Assembly (NCBI GenBank): GCA_963728985.1
Contig: CAVSME010000001.1
Span: forward strand, 806,001-870,000
Length of the DNA: 64,000 bases
Reading direction: 5' to 3'
Source of the DNA: DASXAI01 sp963728985
Lineage (GTDB): Bacteria > Actinomycetota > Acidimicrobiia > Acidimicrobiales > Ilumatobacteraceae
A program made the translations under genes and the position numbers. The notes under the pieces were generated by a model. The model made no database searches. It was not told the DNA's origin and saw nothing but the letters and a program-made list of their open reading frames with translations. This document shows, in pieces, positions 1 through 8,410 of this stretch. The stretch's first letter is position 1. Each line of letters begins with the position of its first letter.

Positions 1-2
1 TC

Positions 3-797
3 GACCAGCTCTACACGGACCTCCTCGCCCACGGCGGACGCACGGGAGCCGCGTTGGCGCCGAAGACCGTGTACGACGTCCACGTCATCGTCCGCTCCGC
101 CCTGGCCGACGCCACCCGCCGTCAGCTCGTCGACGTCAACGTCGCACTGCTCGCCCAACCGCCACGCTCCCAACCCCGGGCGCGCCGCGGACCCGAGACC
201 TGGACCGCGAGCCAGCTGCGCGCATTCCTCGACAGCGCACGCCACCTCCGGCTCTACCCGGCGCTGCACCTCGCAGCGACGACCGGAATGCGACGCGGCG
301 AACTCGCCGGACTGCGATTGGGTGACTGGGACCACACAGGCCATCGCATCTCCGTCGCCCGCAGCCGCCAAAGCGTCGCCGGTCGTTCAGTGGAAGTCGC
401 GGTCAAGACACGCACCAGCCGCCGCTCTGTCGACCTCGACCCGGCCACGGAAACGGTCCTCGCCACCTGGAGAGCCCATCAAGAAGTCGTCGCCCAGCCC
501 GTCGGACTCGCCGACGCGATGTTCACGAACACCGCCGGTCGTCCGCTGCACGCCGAATCAATCAGCCGGCTGTTCGACCGACACCTCGCCCGCACCGATC
601 TTCCCCGAATCCGGTTCCACGACCTTCGCCACACCCACGCCAGCCTGCTCGTCGCCGCCGGCACACCGATCAAGGTCGTCAGCGAACGCCTCGGTCACGC
701 CCATCCCGGCTTCACCATGGCCACCTACCAGCACCTCGTCCCCGGCATGAGCGCCGACGCCGCCGCTCGTTTCGCCAACCTCGTCGCCACCGCGTGA
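3..797 (+). CDS. tyrosine recombinase/integrase, 5' end outside the window
   Basis: Site-specific recombinase of the phage/ICE integrase type, which cuts and rejoins DNA through a Tyr-DNA bond. The frame is open from base 3, so the N-terminal part lies left of the window; the TTG at 54 is not needed as a start. The visible part has the end of the SAM-like core-binding domain, then the catalytic domain with Arg in TGMRRGEL, HDLRH (His-x-x-Arg), GHAHPG and the nucleophilic Tyr in ATYQH close to the C-terminus. The gene runs toward the 3' end of tRNA-fMet, the usual arrangement at the end of an element integrated in a tRNA gene. The family call is sure; the identity of the element is unknown because the rest lies outside. 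Confidence 0.9.
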   Translation, partial: DQLYTDLLAHGGRTGAALAPKTVYDVHVIVRSALADATRRQLVDVNVALLAQPPRSQPRARRGPETWTASQLRAFLDSARHLRLYPALHLAATTGMRRGELAGLRLGDWDHTGHRISVARSRQSVAGRSVEVAVKTRTSRRSVDLDPATETVLATWRAHQEVVAQPVGLADAMFTNTAGRPLHAESISRLFDRHLARTDLPRIRFHDLRHTHASLLVAAGTPIKVVSERLGHAHPGFTMATYQHLVPGMSADAAARFANLVATA

Positions 798-806
798 CCG
801 AGCCGG

Positions 807-893
807 CCGGTAGACGGTCTACCGGTCACAGCCACGCAAACGGCCTGCTCACCGCACGCGTCCAGAACAGGGCCGGTAGAGCAACCCGGTAGA
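807..893. repeat. CCGGTAGA repeats between integrase and tRNA
   Basis: CCGGTAGAC and GTCTACCGG form a perfect 9-bp inverted repeat around one base (807-825). CCGGTAGA recurs in direct orientation at 873-880 and 886-893. Short repeats between an integrase gene and the tRNA target are typical of arm-type integrase or excisionase sites, so this is a candidate att-region binding array. That function is inference from position. Confidence 0.45.
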
Positions 894-916
894 TGACGCG
901 CAGCCGCACCAACGAC

Positions 917-949
917 GAAGGCCCGGAAACCCACAGTTTCCAGGCCTTC
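917..949 (-). terminator. hairpin just downstream of tRNA-fMet
   Basis: A 14-nt stem with one C-A mismatch (917-930 against 936-949) and a 5-nt loop lies four bases beyond the tRNA 3' end. No T-run follows on either strand. It is probably the tRNA terminator or processing boundary, and could also stop integrase transcription from the other side. Confidence 0.5.
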
Positions 950-953
950 GGAT

Positions 954-1030
<77 letters not shown>

Positions 1031-1084
1031 TCGTTGTGGAGGAAGTAGGTTACCCGAACGTCGCTTCGGCTCACAACGTCGCCC

Positions 1085-1567
1085 ATGCCCCTCTTCCGCC
1101 GCACCAGCCCGCCCGATCCTCGGGTGGCCGAGCTCACAACAGAAGTGGCCGCGCTCCGGGCCCGGTTGGGCGAGCTGGAGACCCGCCTCAGCACCGCCGA
1201 CGCCCGCCTCGATGAGGTTTCGTCGGCACTCACGAGCCAGCTCCACGAGCTGTCGGGCGAGCTGGAGGCCAGCCACCGCAGCGTCGACCAGCGGGTGAAC
1301 GCCCTCGACTCGCTCACCGCCGGCCGGCTGGCGGCGGCGGAGAAGGCGCAGGACGTACGGCTGGCCGCCTTCCGGGCCGAGCTCGAAGCCCTCATGGCCG
1401 AGCACACGAATGGCGACGTCGATGCCGGCGACACGACGGCCCGCCTCGAGGAACTGCTCGAGCGCCAGACCCGCATCGCCAACGAGGTCGCTCGCCACGA
1501 GATCGCCTTCCAGCAGGAGCTGGCCGCGCTCGCCGACCGCCTCGGCCGCAACCCGCCGCGCCGCTGA
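1085..1567 (+). CDS. coiled-coil protein of unknown function
   Basis: 160 residues, almost entirely predicted helix and coiled coil: from about residue 12 to the end there are heptads rich in Glu, Leu, Arg and Ala, with no membrane segment, signal peptide or cysteine. The Arg/Pro-rich N-terminus (MPLFRRTSPPDP) and C-terminus (PPRR) flank the coil. It stands alone, tail to tail with the UPF0182 gene, whose stop abuts its own. No family was recognised. It could be a scaffold or a partner of a cell-division or envelope complex, but the sequence shows only the fold type. Confidence 0.7.
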   Translation: MPLFRRTSPPDPRVAELTTEVAALRARLGELETRLSTADARLDEVSSALTSQLHELSGELEASHRSVDQRVNALDSLTAGRLAAAEKAQDVRLAAFRAELEALMAEHTNGDVDAGDTTARLEELLERQTRIANEVARHEIAFQQELAALADRLGRNPPRR

Positions 1568-4540
1568 TCAGGCGTTGGCGGTGGTCGACGGGTCCGTCGG
1601 GGCCGGCGTCGTGGTCGACGATGGCACCGCCGTGACGGTGGTACCGGTGGCGAGCGACGCCGCCTGCGACGCCAACTGGTACGCCTCGGTCAGCTTCGTC
1701 TGGTAGGTCCCGAGATCACCGGCCTTCAGCGCCGCCTGCGCCGCGTCGTAGGCCGCCTGCGCCTGGGCCAGCAGCTGGTCCGGGTTCCCCGTGATGGGCG
1801 CCGCCGTGGTCGGCGTCGTCGTCGCCCCGGGGACGGTGGAGGTCGGCGCCGTCGTGGTGGTCGTGGGCGCATTGGGATCGGTCGTCGAGCCGGCACCGTT
1901 CCCAGGCAAGGGCGCGATGCTGCCGCCCACCACCGTGCCGAGGTTGAGCTGCACACCGAACGCCTTGTTCAGCGCGTCTTCCAGCGTGGAGCCGCGATAG
2001 GCGGACTGCCCGTACGTGATCGTCACCGAGTTCACCTGCGGCACCGGCGTCTGGCCCGTCGCCTGCACGTACCACGTGCGCACGTACATGAGGTTGTTCC
2101 CGATGGGTATGAGCTGCTGGTCGCCGAACGTGACGCGCGAGCCCGACTGGTCGAGCAGCGTGAGGTTCTGGGCGAAGTTCGACTTCATGGTCGAGTCCGC
2201 CAAGGACGGCCCGTCGGGCGGTGGACTCGACATCACGTAGACGCGCATCTTCCCGTAGTCGGCCGGCTCGCTCGACACGGTCATGAACGCCGACAACGTC
2301 TTCAGCTGATCGTTGTCGGAGAACGGCACGAACGATCTGAGGGAGACGAACTGGAGGTTGTTCGTGCCTGGTTGCACCATCAACGTGTAGTACGGCGGCA
2401 CACGACGCTCGCGCGTGCTGGCCAACGTGCCCCCGACGACGGTGGGCACTGGCGTGGCGGTCCTGCTCTCCTGCTCCTTCGGTGGGTTCTGGGCCACGTT
2501 CCAGGCGTCGCTGCGCTGGTAGAAGTCGCCGGGATCCTCGATGTGGTACCGGCCCCAGGCCTCGGTTTGCACCCGGAAGATGTCGTCGGGATAGCGGAAG
2601 TGCGCCTGCAGCGGGGCGGGCACCTCGTCGGTGAAGAGCTTCGGGAACGCCTTCGACCACGCCCGCACGATCGGGTCCTGCTGGTCGACGATGTAGAAGG
2701 TGGCGCTGCCGTCGTAGGCATCCACGACTGCCTTCACCGAGTTCCGCACGTAGTTGAAGCGGTGGTCGAGCCCGCTGCCACCGGGGAGCGCGTCGGTGTC
2801 GGCCCGCTGCGCGTACGGGTACTGGTCCGTGGTCGTGTAGGCGTCGATGACCCACTTCATGCGGCCGTCGATGATGACCGGGTACGGATCGCTGTCGAAG
2901 TCGAGGAACGGCGCCAGCAGCTCGACACGGGCGCGGACGTCACGGACGTAGAGGATCCGGGACTCACCCGTGATGAGGCCGGACGTGAACAGGTTGATCT
3001 CGCCGAAGCGCAAGGCGAAGGCGATCCGGCGGATGGAGGAGCCCATGCTGACCCCGCCCGTGCCTTGATAGGTCACCTGGGCGTCCTGGCCCGTGCTGCT
3101 GTAGGAGATCTCGGAGCGCTTCGTGTGCACGACGGCGTAGTCGCTCACGTTCTCGCCGAAGTACACGGCGGGCTGTGACAGGTAGGGCGCGGTGTTCGAG
3201 TCGACGGTCGTGTCGATGAACGCCGGCTGCCCGTTCGCCGTCATCTGGCTGCCCGGCGCGAAGGCGGCGGCGTACCCGTGCGTGTACGCCAGATGCCGGT
3301 TCTCCCAGGTGTTGCCGGGCAGGCCGCTCGGGTTCAGCTCACGGGCAGCGATCACGGCCTGTTGCAGCCGGCCGTCGATCTCGTAGCGATCGACGTCGAG
3401 CTGGCTCAACTGGTAGTACCCCCGCAGCGCCTCGAGCTTCTGGTAGGTCTGGGCCATCGCCTCGGTGTCGATGAGGCGGATGTTCTGCAACGTCGGCGTG
3501 TTCGGCTCGAGCTCTTGCGGGTCGAGCGAATCGAGTTGGTACGGCACCACCTCGACGCTGTCCACGTTCATGGCCGATCTGGTGGCCGCGATGTTGCGGA
3601 CGATGTACGGCTGCTCCTTCGTCGACTCTGCCGGCTGCACCTGGAAGCGCTGGACGAACGCCGGGTAGGCAGCGCCGGCCACCACGGCGACCAGGCCCCA
3701 GAGCCCGACGGCGATGACAGGCAGCCGCCAACCTCGCTGCCACACGTTGATGATGAGGAGCACAGCGGCGAGCAGTGAGATGAGGAAGAGCAACTTGATG
3801 GCGGGGAGCTGCGCGTTCACGTCGGTGTAGGTGGCACCGTCGACCACGCCTCGGGTCGAGGTCGTGAGCTTGTACTGCTGCAGCCAGTAACCCGCCGCCT
3901 TGAACAGCGCGAGGAACGCCAGGAGCACGGAGAGGTGGAGCTTCACCTGCGGCGTGACCCGCCGGCCCTGCACCTGGAGCCGGATGCCGCCGTTCAGGTA
4001 GTGGGCCACCGCCGTGATGATGAGGACGATCACGGTGGCGGCGAACAGCCAATCGACGACGAACGTGAGGAACGGCAGCTTGAAGACGTAGAAGCCGATG
4101 TCGATGCCGAACTCGGCGTCCTTCTGGCCGAACGGCACGCTGTGGGTGAAGAGGAGCCAGTCCTTCCACTGGCTCGACACCGGAACGCCGGCCACGAGAC
4201 CGAACAGCAGGCCGATGCCCACCCGGAAGAGCCACGCTCGCCGGCCCACGATCTGCTGGTACCGCTCGATGAACTGCTCCTCGGGCCCGGGCAACCGCAC
4301 CTTCGGCGCCATGCGGTCGGCCAGCCAGAGGTTCAACACGAGCAGCGTGGCGAACAGGACCGTGAAGATGGCGGCCAGGGCGACCTTGGCCCCGATGACG
4401 CCCCAGAACACGTCGGACTGCCCGAGCGCGTCGAACCAGAGCTTGTCGGTGTAGAAGCCGGCGATCCCCCGGGCCGATAGGAACAGCACGACGAGCAGCA
4501 CCGCCACGACGATGATGGCGATGCGTCCTCGGTTGGACAT
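1568..4540 (-). CDS. UPF0182 family membrane protein
   Basis: 990 residues of the actinobacterial UPF0182 family (mycobacterial Rv3193c type), a large integral membrane protein of unknown function. About seven membrane segments fill the first 330 residues, followed by a long extracytoplasmic domain and a Thr/Pro-rich tail containing a short helical repeat. The ATG at 4540 was chosen because it opens with MSNRGRIAIIVV, straight into the first membrane helix; the frame is open further upstream but that would add an Arg-rich stretch and overlap the DivIVA gene by 127 bases. UPF0182 next to a PDZ/Lon-like protease gene is a conserved actinobacterial neighbourhood; here a DivIVA gene sits between them. 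Confidence 0.9.
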   Translation of the reverse strand: MSNRGRIAIIVVAVLLVVLFLSARGIAGFYTDKLWFDALGQSDVFWGVIGAKVALAAIFTVLFATLLVLNLWLADRMAPKVRLPGPEEQFIERYQQIVGRRAWLFRVGIGLLFGLVAGVPVSSQWKDWLLFTHSVPFGQKDAEFGIDIGFYVFKLPFLTFVVDWLFAATVIVLIITAVAHYLNGGIRLQVQGRRVTPQVKLHLSVLLAFLALFKAAGYWLQQYKLTTSTRGVVDGATYTDVNAQLPAIKLLFLISLLAAVLLIINVWQRGWRLPVIAVGLWGLVAVVAGAAYPAFVQRFQVQPAESTKEQPYIVRNIAATRSAMNVDSVEVVPYQLDSLDPQELEPNTPTLQNIRLIDTEAMAQTYQKLEALRGYYQLSQLDVDRYEIDGRLQQAVIAARELNPSGLPGNTWENRHLAYTHGYAAAFAPGSQMTANGQPAFIDTTVDSNTAPYLSQPAVYFGENVSDYAVVHTKRSEISYSSTGQDAQVTYQGTGGVSMGSSIRRIAFALRFGEINLFTSGLITGESRILYVRDVRARVELLAPFLDFDSDPYPVIIDGRMKWVIDAYTTTDQYPYAQRADTDALPGGSGLDHRFNYVRNSVKAVVDAYDGSATFYIVDQQDPIVRAWSKAFPKLFTDEVPAPLQAHFRYPDDIFRVQTEAWGRYHIEDPGDFYQRSDAWNVAQNPPKEQESRTATPVPTVVGGTLASTRERRVPPYYTLMVQPGTNNLQFVSLRSFVPFSDNDQLKTLSAFMTVSSEPADYGKMRVYVMSSPPPDGPSLADSTMKSNFAQNLTLLDQSGSRVTFGDQQLIPIGNNLMYVRTWYVQATGQTPVPQVNSVTITYGQSAYRGSTLEDALNKAFGVQLNLGTVVGGSIAPLPGNGAGSTTDPNAPTTTTTAPTSTVPGATTTPTTAAPITGNPDQLLAQAQAAYDAAQAALKAGDLGTYQTKLTEAYQLASQAASLATGTTVTAVPSSTTTPAPTDPSTTANA

Positions 4541-4602
4541 ACGCCGGCGACCTCGCCGCTTGTTTCGCGGCAGGTCCGAGGGGACTCGCACGGCGGGGGA
4601 GG

Positions 4603-6318
4603 CTAGCCCTGGGTTTGAGCGATTCCGCAGCGGCACCCGGGGTGGGCCGGAGCGTGGCAATGACCCGTCGGGAACTGCTCGCCGGCGGCGATCACGCCGC
4701 CCAGCGCGTTGTCGTCGGCGTCGGGGCACAGCGGACCCTCAGGGTCCACCACCCACCGGATCGGCGTGCCCACGGGCACCGCGTCGAAGGCGCCCCGGCC
4801 GTGGGCCAGGAGCACGAGATTGGCGGCGGCCTCGTCGGCCCGCTGCGTCCTCCACTCGCGGTAGGCCGCCCGCAGCGTGGCACTCGCCTCCACGCTGTCG
4901 CCGGCGGCGTCTTCGAGCGCCTTGGCCAGACGGTCCCGCAAGGGCGCCACCAGCTCGGCGTCGACGGCGCCGAGAACGGCCTCCACCCCATCGGCCGACG
5001 GTTCGCCGGTGGCTCCCATCGACCGGGCTCCTGCCGTCATGGCGGTGCGCACATCGGGCGTGAGCGCCCGCCGGTAGCGGCCGGCGTGCTCGACCGGGGT
5101 GCCAACCAGGGCGTCCACCTCACTGGGCACCGCCGAGCGGCGCAGCGCGTCGAGGACCTCGTTCTGCTCGTCGTTCAGAGCGCGCTTCACATGGCGGGCG
5201 ACGGAGGCCTGGACGCGCTCGATGGCGTCGGCACGATCGGCGAGATAGGCCGCATCGCCGTCGAGCTCCTCGTCGGCCTCACCGTCAGGAGCGGGAACGG
5301 TGGCCTGGTCGACGTCGGCGGCGACCTCGGCGGGGCCGGCGGCGCGGATGCGGGCGAAGAGGTCGTCGACGTCCGTGCGGGCGTCGGGGCTGGCGTCCAG
5401 CTCGCCGGCATACGACAGCGAGGGCTCGGGCTCCTCGCCGAGGTGGAAGGCGACGCCGTCGTCCTCGTCAGCCGCGTCGATGCCGCCGTCGGCGACGTCG
5501 GGCACCAGCTCGAGCACGGCCGGACCGGCGGGCTCCTCCTCGACCAGATCGACCTCGACCTCGACATCGGGCTCGTCGCCGTCGTCCTCGACCAGCTCGA
5601 GCACCACGCTCGGTTCCGATGCCAACGCGGCGACGGCGGCGGCCGCCTCCTCGACGGTCTCCACGTCGAGCGGCTCCGTCGCCGGGACGGCATCACGCAG
5701 CTCCCCGAGCACGCCGTCGACAGCGCGACCGGCATCCTCGAACGACGCCACCAACCGATCCCGATCGGCCCGCAGGCGCAACAGCTGCGAACGGGCGGCA
5801 TCGCGACGGCGGGCCAGATCGGTCAGCATCCGCTCCCGCACGGCCCGGGCCTCGGCCACCATCTCGCGGCCCTCGGCCTTGGCCGCCTCGATCTCGGCGG
5901 CGGCCTCGTTGACGGCGTCGGCCCGCACTCGGGACGCGTCGATCGTGGCGTCCTCGCGAAGGCGAGCGACGTCCTCGCGCGCTTCCCGCCGCAGGCGGTC
6001 TGCGCCCTCTTCCGCTTTGGCTCGGATCTGGCTCGCCGCTTCCTTCGCCGTCGCCAGGACGCGCGCGGTCTCCTCGCCGAGCAACGACGCGACCGTGGCC
6101 TCATCGAGCTCAGGGACGGGACCGGTGCGGGCGTCGGAGAGCTGCTCGCTGAGCTCCTGGTTCTGGGCGCGGAGGCGCTCGAGCTCGTCCGCGATCTGAT
6201 CGAGGACGGCGCGCACCTCGTCACGGTCGTAGCCGCGCCGCGACGTGTTCAGCTCGAGCGAGCGAAGTGAGCGGGGCATCGTCAGATCGACGCGCGGGCG
6301 CGTAGGGATCGTGACCAT
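4603..6318 (-). CDS. DivIVA-domain protein with a MuF-like C-terminal Cys/His module
   Basis: 571 residues. Residues 14-50 form a DivIVA/Wag31-type N-terminal module (LELNTSRRGYDRDEV) that in relatives binds curved membrane at poles and septa. A long coiled coil follows to about residue 200, then an acidic linker, then a helical region. The last 40 residues contain LCPDADDN and FPTGHCHAPAHPGCRC, the Cys/His pattern that ends phage Mu F/head-morphogenesis proteins and probably binds zinc. The fusion suggests a polar scaffold with a phage-derived tail. It has its own leaderless-type promoter and no overlap with neighbours. The DivIVA call is secure; the MuF relationship is motif-based. Confidence 0.85.
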   Translation of the reverse strand: MVTIPTRPRVDLTMPRSLRSLELNTSRRGYDRDEVRAVLDQIADELERLRAQNQELSEQLSDARTGPVPELDEATVASLLGEETARVLATAKEAASQIRAKAEEGADRLRREAREDVARLREDATIDASRVRADAVNEAAAEIEAAKAEGREMVAEARAVRERMLTDLARRRDAARSQLLRLRADRDRLVASFEDAGRAVDGVLGELRDAVPATEPLDVETVEEAAAAVAALASEPSVVLELVEDDGDEPDVEVEVDLVEEEPAGPAVLELVPDVADGGIDAADEDDGVAFHLGEEPEPSLSYAGELDASPDARTDVDDLFARIRAAGPAEVAADVDQATVPAPDGEADEELDGDAAYLADRADAIERVQASVARHVKRALNDEQNEVLDALRRSAVPSEVDALVGTPVEHAGRYRRALTPDVRTAMTAGARSMGATGEPSADGVEAVLGAVDAELVAPLRDRLAKALEDAAGDSVEASATLRAAYREWRTQRADEAAANLVLLAHGRGAFDAVPVGTPIRWVVDPEGPLCPDADDNALGGVIAAGEQFPTGHCHAPAHPGCRCGIAQTQG

Positions 6319-6325
6319 CGCCGTC

Positions 6326-6331
6326 AGCGTA
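6326..6331 (-). promoter_or_regulatory. -10 box TACGCT of the DivIVA-fusion gene
   Basis: TACGCT on the minus strand ends seven bases before the ATG at 6318. Transcription would begin at or next to the start codon, giving a leaderless message. Confidence 0.6.
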
Positions 6332-6368
6332 CGGTGCTGACCCTCGCAAAGGGTGGCAATGAGACGCG

Positions 6369-7496
6369 TCAGCTCGCGGCGCCGGGCGTGCCCAGCTGCG
6401 TGGCGTTGCCGCCGAGCGCCGCCAGCGCCGTGAGCGCTTCGTCGAGCGTGCCCACGCCGACGATCTTCAGGTCGCTGCCCTTGGCCGCCTCCTGCGCTTC
6501 GGCGACCTCCGAGGTCGGCACGAGGAAGACCTTCGCACCGGTGCGCATGACGGCGATCGTCTTCTGCTTGAGGCCGCCGATCGGTCCGACGGTGCCACCG
6601 GGATCGATGGTGCCCGTCGCCGCCACCTCCACGCCGCCGGTCAGGTCGCCGGGCGTCAGGGTGTCGAGCAGGGCGAGGGTGAAGGCGAGGCCGGCCGACG
6701 GTCCGCCGATCTGACCCGAGTCGATCTGGACCTCGAACGGGAACGTGAACTTGATGCTGTCGGGCGGGGAGGGATTCGGGACGATGCCGATGATGGCGCG
6801 GCCGTCGCTGGACCCGATGAGCTGCGTGGTCGCCGTCATCACCTCATCACCCCGCTTGAAGGTGAGGGTGACGGTGTCGCCCACGTGCTTGTCCTTCAGC
6901 GCCGCCGGAAGATCGGGCACGACGTTGATCGGCGTCGAGTCGACCGCCGTGATGACGTCCTGGGGGTGCAGGATGGCCGCGACCGGCGACTCCTGGGTGC
7001 ACGTGCGGTCCGCCGCTTGGGCCAGGCACAGGCTGTCGACGACGACCCCGCCGTCGGACACGCCGACCGAGTAGCCGAGCTTGGTCAGCGCGACGTACGC
7101 GGCGAAGTCCTTCGAGTAGGTCATGAGCTGCAGGTTCTCCTTGCGGTTCTCCTGCTCGGTCTGATCGCCGAAGACCTGCTTCTCGGTGTAGATGTCCACC
7201 TTGTCGGGATCGAGCGTGCCCACGAGCCAGCCGAGTGCGGACAGTCGGGGCGTGCCGACCGTGACGAACAGCACCTGGCCGTCGATCGGGTACGTCTGCT
7301 GACCCTTGATCTCGACTCGCGAGGATGTGGGTCGAGCGTCACCCGGCGCATAGGCCACATAGGGCACGCCGATGTACGACGCCCCGATGACCCCGACCGA
7401 GAGCAGGGCAGCCACGACGATCAGCGGGATCCACCACAGCCGCCGGGGCATGGGGGGGTTGCCCGGGGGCGCCGGAGGGGCTGGGGTTACCATCAT
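6369..7496 (-). CDS. PDZ domain Lon-like secreted serine protease
   Basis: About 375 residues of the YlbL/Rv3194c family. One N-terminal membrane segment (LWWIPLIVVAALLSVGVI) anchors the protein facing outward, a PDZ domain follows at about 150-230, and the C-terminal third is a Lon-type S16 protease domain. The catalytic Ser lies in GGPSAGL and the Lys in GGLKQK, forming the Ser-Lys dyad. ATGs at 7496 or 7493 and a GTG at 7502 are possible starts; 7496 is used. The divergent gene begins at 7503, so the two share a very short control region. In mycobacteria this family neighbours UPF0182 as here. Confidence 0.9.
   Translation of the reverse strand: MMVTPAPPAPPGNPPMPRRLWWIPLIVVAALLSVGVIGASYIGVPYVAYAPGDARPTSSRVEIKGQQTYPIDGQVLFVTVGTPRLSALGWLVGTLDPDKVDIYTEKQVFGDQTEQENRKENLQLMTYSKDFAAYVALTKLGYSVGVSDGGVVVDSLCLAQAADRTCTQESPVAAILHPQDVITAVDSTPINVVPDLPAALKDKHVGDTVTLTFKRGDEVMTATTQLIGSSDGRAIIGIVPNPSPPDSIKFTFPFEVQIDSGQIGGPSAGLAFTLALLDTLTPGDLTGGVEVAATGTIDPGGTVGPIGGLKQKTIAVMRTGAKVFLVPTSEVAEAQEAAKGSDLKIVGVGTLDEALTALAALGGNATQLGTPGAAS
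7488..7493 (+). promoter_or_regulatory. -10 box TACCAT before the 7503 operon
   Basis: TACCAT ends nine bases before the GTG at 7503, inside the first codons of the divergent protease gene. The spacing fits a leaderless or near-leaderless message for the three-gene operon 7503-9417. Confidence 0.5.
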
Positions 7497-7502
7497 GTCC
7501 AC

Positions 7503-7823
7503 GTGTCGACCTCAACCCTGACGATCTGGGCCCTCGTGGTCGCAGGAGCCGCAGTGTTGCTGCTGGTGGCCGTCGACCACCGCAAGCCTGCCAGACGGCG
7601 TGCCGTCGCCCAGCGCGGGCTCCCCCTGCCGTGGCGCCCGCCCACCGTGCAGACCCTCCAGCACCGGCCTGTGCGCCGCTACCGGCCGCCGGCTTGGTGG
7701 CAGCGCCTCGCGTCTCTGCTGGGCGCCGGGGTGCTGGGCGTCGTCCTCGGTGCCGTGCTGGCGGTCGTGACGGCCGGCCTCGTGGTGGGGGCGTTCGTCA
7801 TCCTCGACGGCATCGTGAAGTGA
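7503..7823 (+). CDS. small two-helix membrane protein
   Basis: 106 residues starting at GTG. Two hydrophobic segments (about residues 5-24 and 70-103, the latter Gly/Val/Ala rich) are separated by a basic, Arg/Pro-rich loop that should stay in the cytoplasm. No known family was recognised. It opens an operon: its TGA overlaps the next GTG by four bases, which in turn overlaps the lytic transglycosylase gene, suggesting translational coupling and a joint envelope role. The start was chosen because it abuts the divergent gene and places the first membrane segment at the N-terminus. Confidence 0.65.
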   Translation: MSTSTLTIWALVVAGAAVLLLVAVDHRKPARRRAVAQRGLPLPWRPPTVQTLQHRPVRRYRPPAWWQRLASLLGAGVLGVVLGAVLAVVTAGLVVGAFVILDGIVK

Positions 7824-8410
7824 CGCCGGCCGACCGCCGGCGCCGGGCCGTCCTCGCTGGACACCAGGGCGACGAGGACACCGCCCGGGAAGCGCTCACC
7901 GACGACGATGCGACGGTCCGGGCCGGTGCGCTCGGCGCGCTCGAGCGGATCGGCGTGCTCGCCGACGACACCCTTGCTGCGGCGCTGACCGACACCGACC
8001 CCGCGGTGCGACGGCGAGCAGCCGAGATCGCGGCCCGCCATCCTGACGTGTCCCTCCTCGGCGCGCTGGACGATGACGACGCTCGGGTGATCGAGATGGC
8101 GGCGTTCTCCTGCGGCGAACAGGAGCGGCCGGTGCCCGCCGTCGTCGACCGCCTGCGTTCCCTGGCCGGCGACCACCCTGACCCACTCGTGCGCGAGGCC
8201 GCCGTCGCCGCACTCGGGGCCATCGGCGCGCCCACCGGGCTGCACGCCATCCTCCACGCCGCCGCCCACGACAAGCCCGCCGTGCGCCGGCGCGCCGTGA
8301 TCGCCCTCGCTCCCTTCGATGGTCCCGACGTCGACGATGCGATCGCCCGTGCCTTGACCGACCGGGACTGGCAGGTCCGTCAGGTGGCCGAGGATCTGGA
8401 AGCACCGTGA
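7820..8410 (+). CDS. HEAT-repeat protein
   Basis: 196 residues made of about five HEAT-like helical hairpins (repeats such as DPAVRRRAAEIAARH, DPLVREAAVAALGAIG and KPAVRRRAVIALAPF). HEAT arrays are protein-binding scaffolds; no catalytic motif is visible. No signal peptide is present, so the protein is probably cytoplasmic. The GTG at 7820 overlaps the preceding stop by four bases and its TGA overlaps the following GTG by four, so it is co-translated with the membrane protein before it and the transglycosylase after it. Its partner is unknown. Confidence 0.85.
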   Translation: MTPADRRRRAVLAGHQGDEDTAREALTDDDATVRAGALGALERIGVLADDTLAAALTDTDPAVRRRAAEIAARHPDVSLLGALDDDDARVIEMAAFSCGEQERPVPAVVDRLRSLAGDHPDPLVREAAVAALGAIGAPTGLHAILHAAAHDKPAVRRRAVIALAPFDGPDVDDAIARALTDRDWQVRQVAEDLEAP

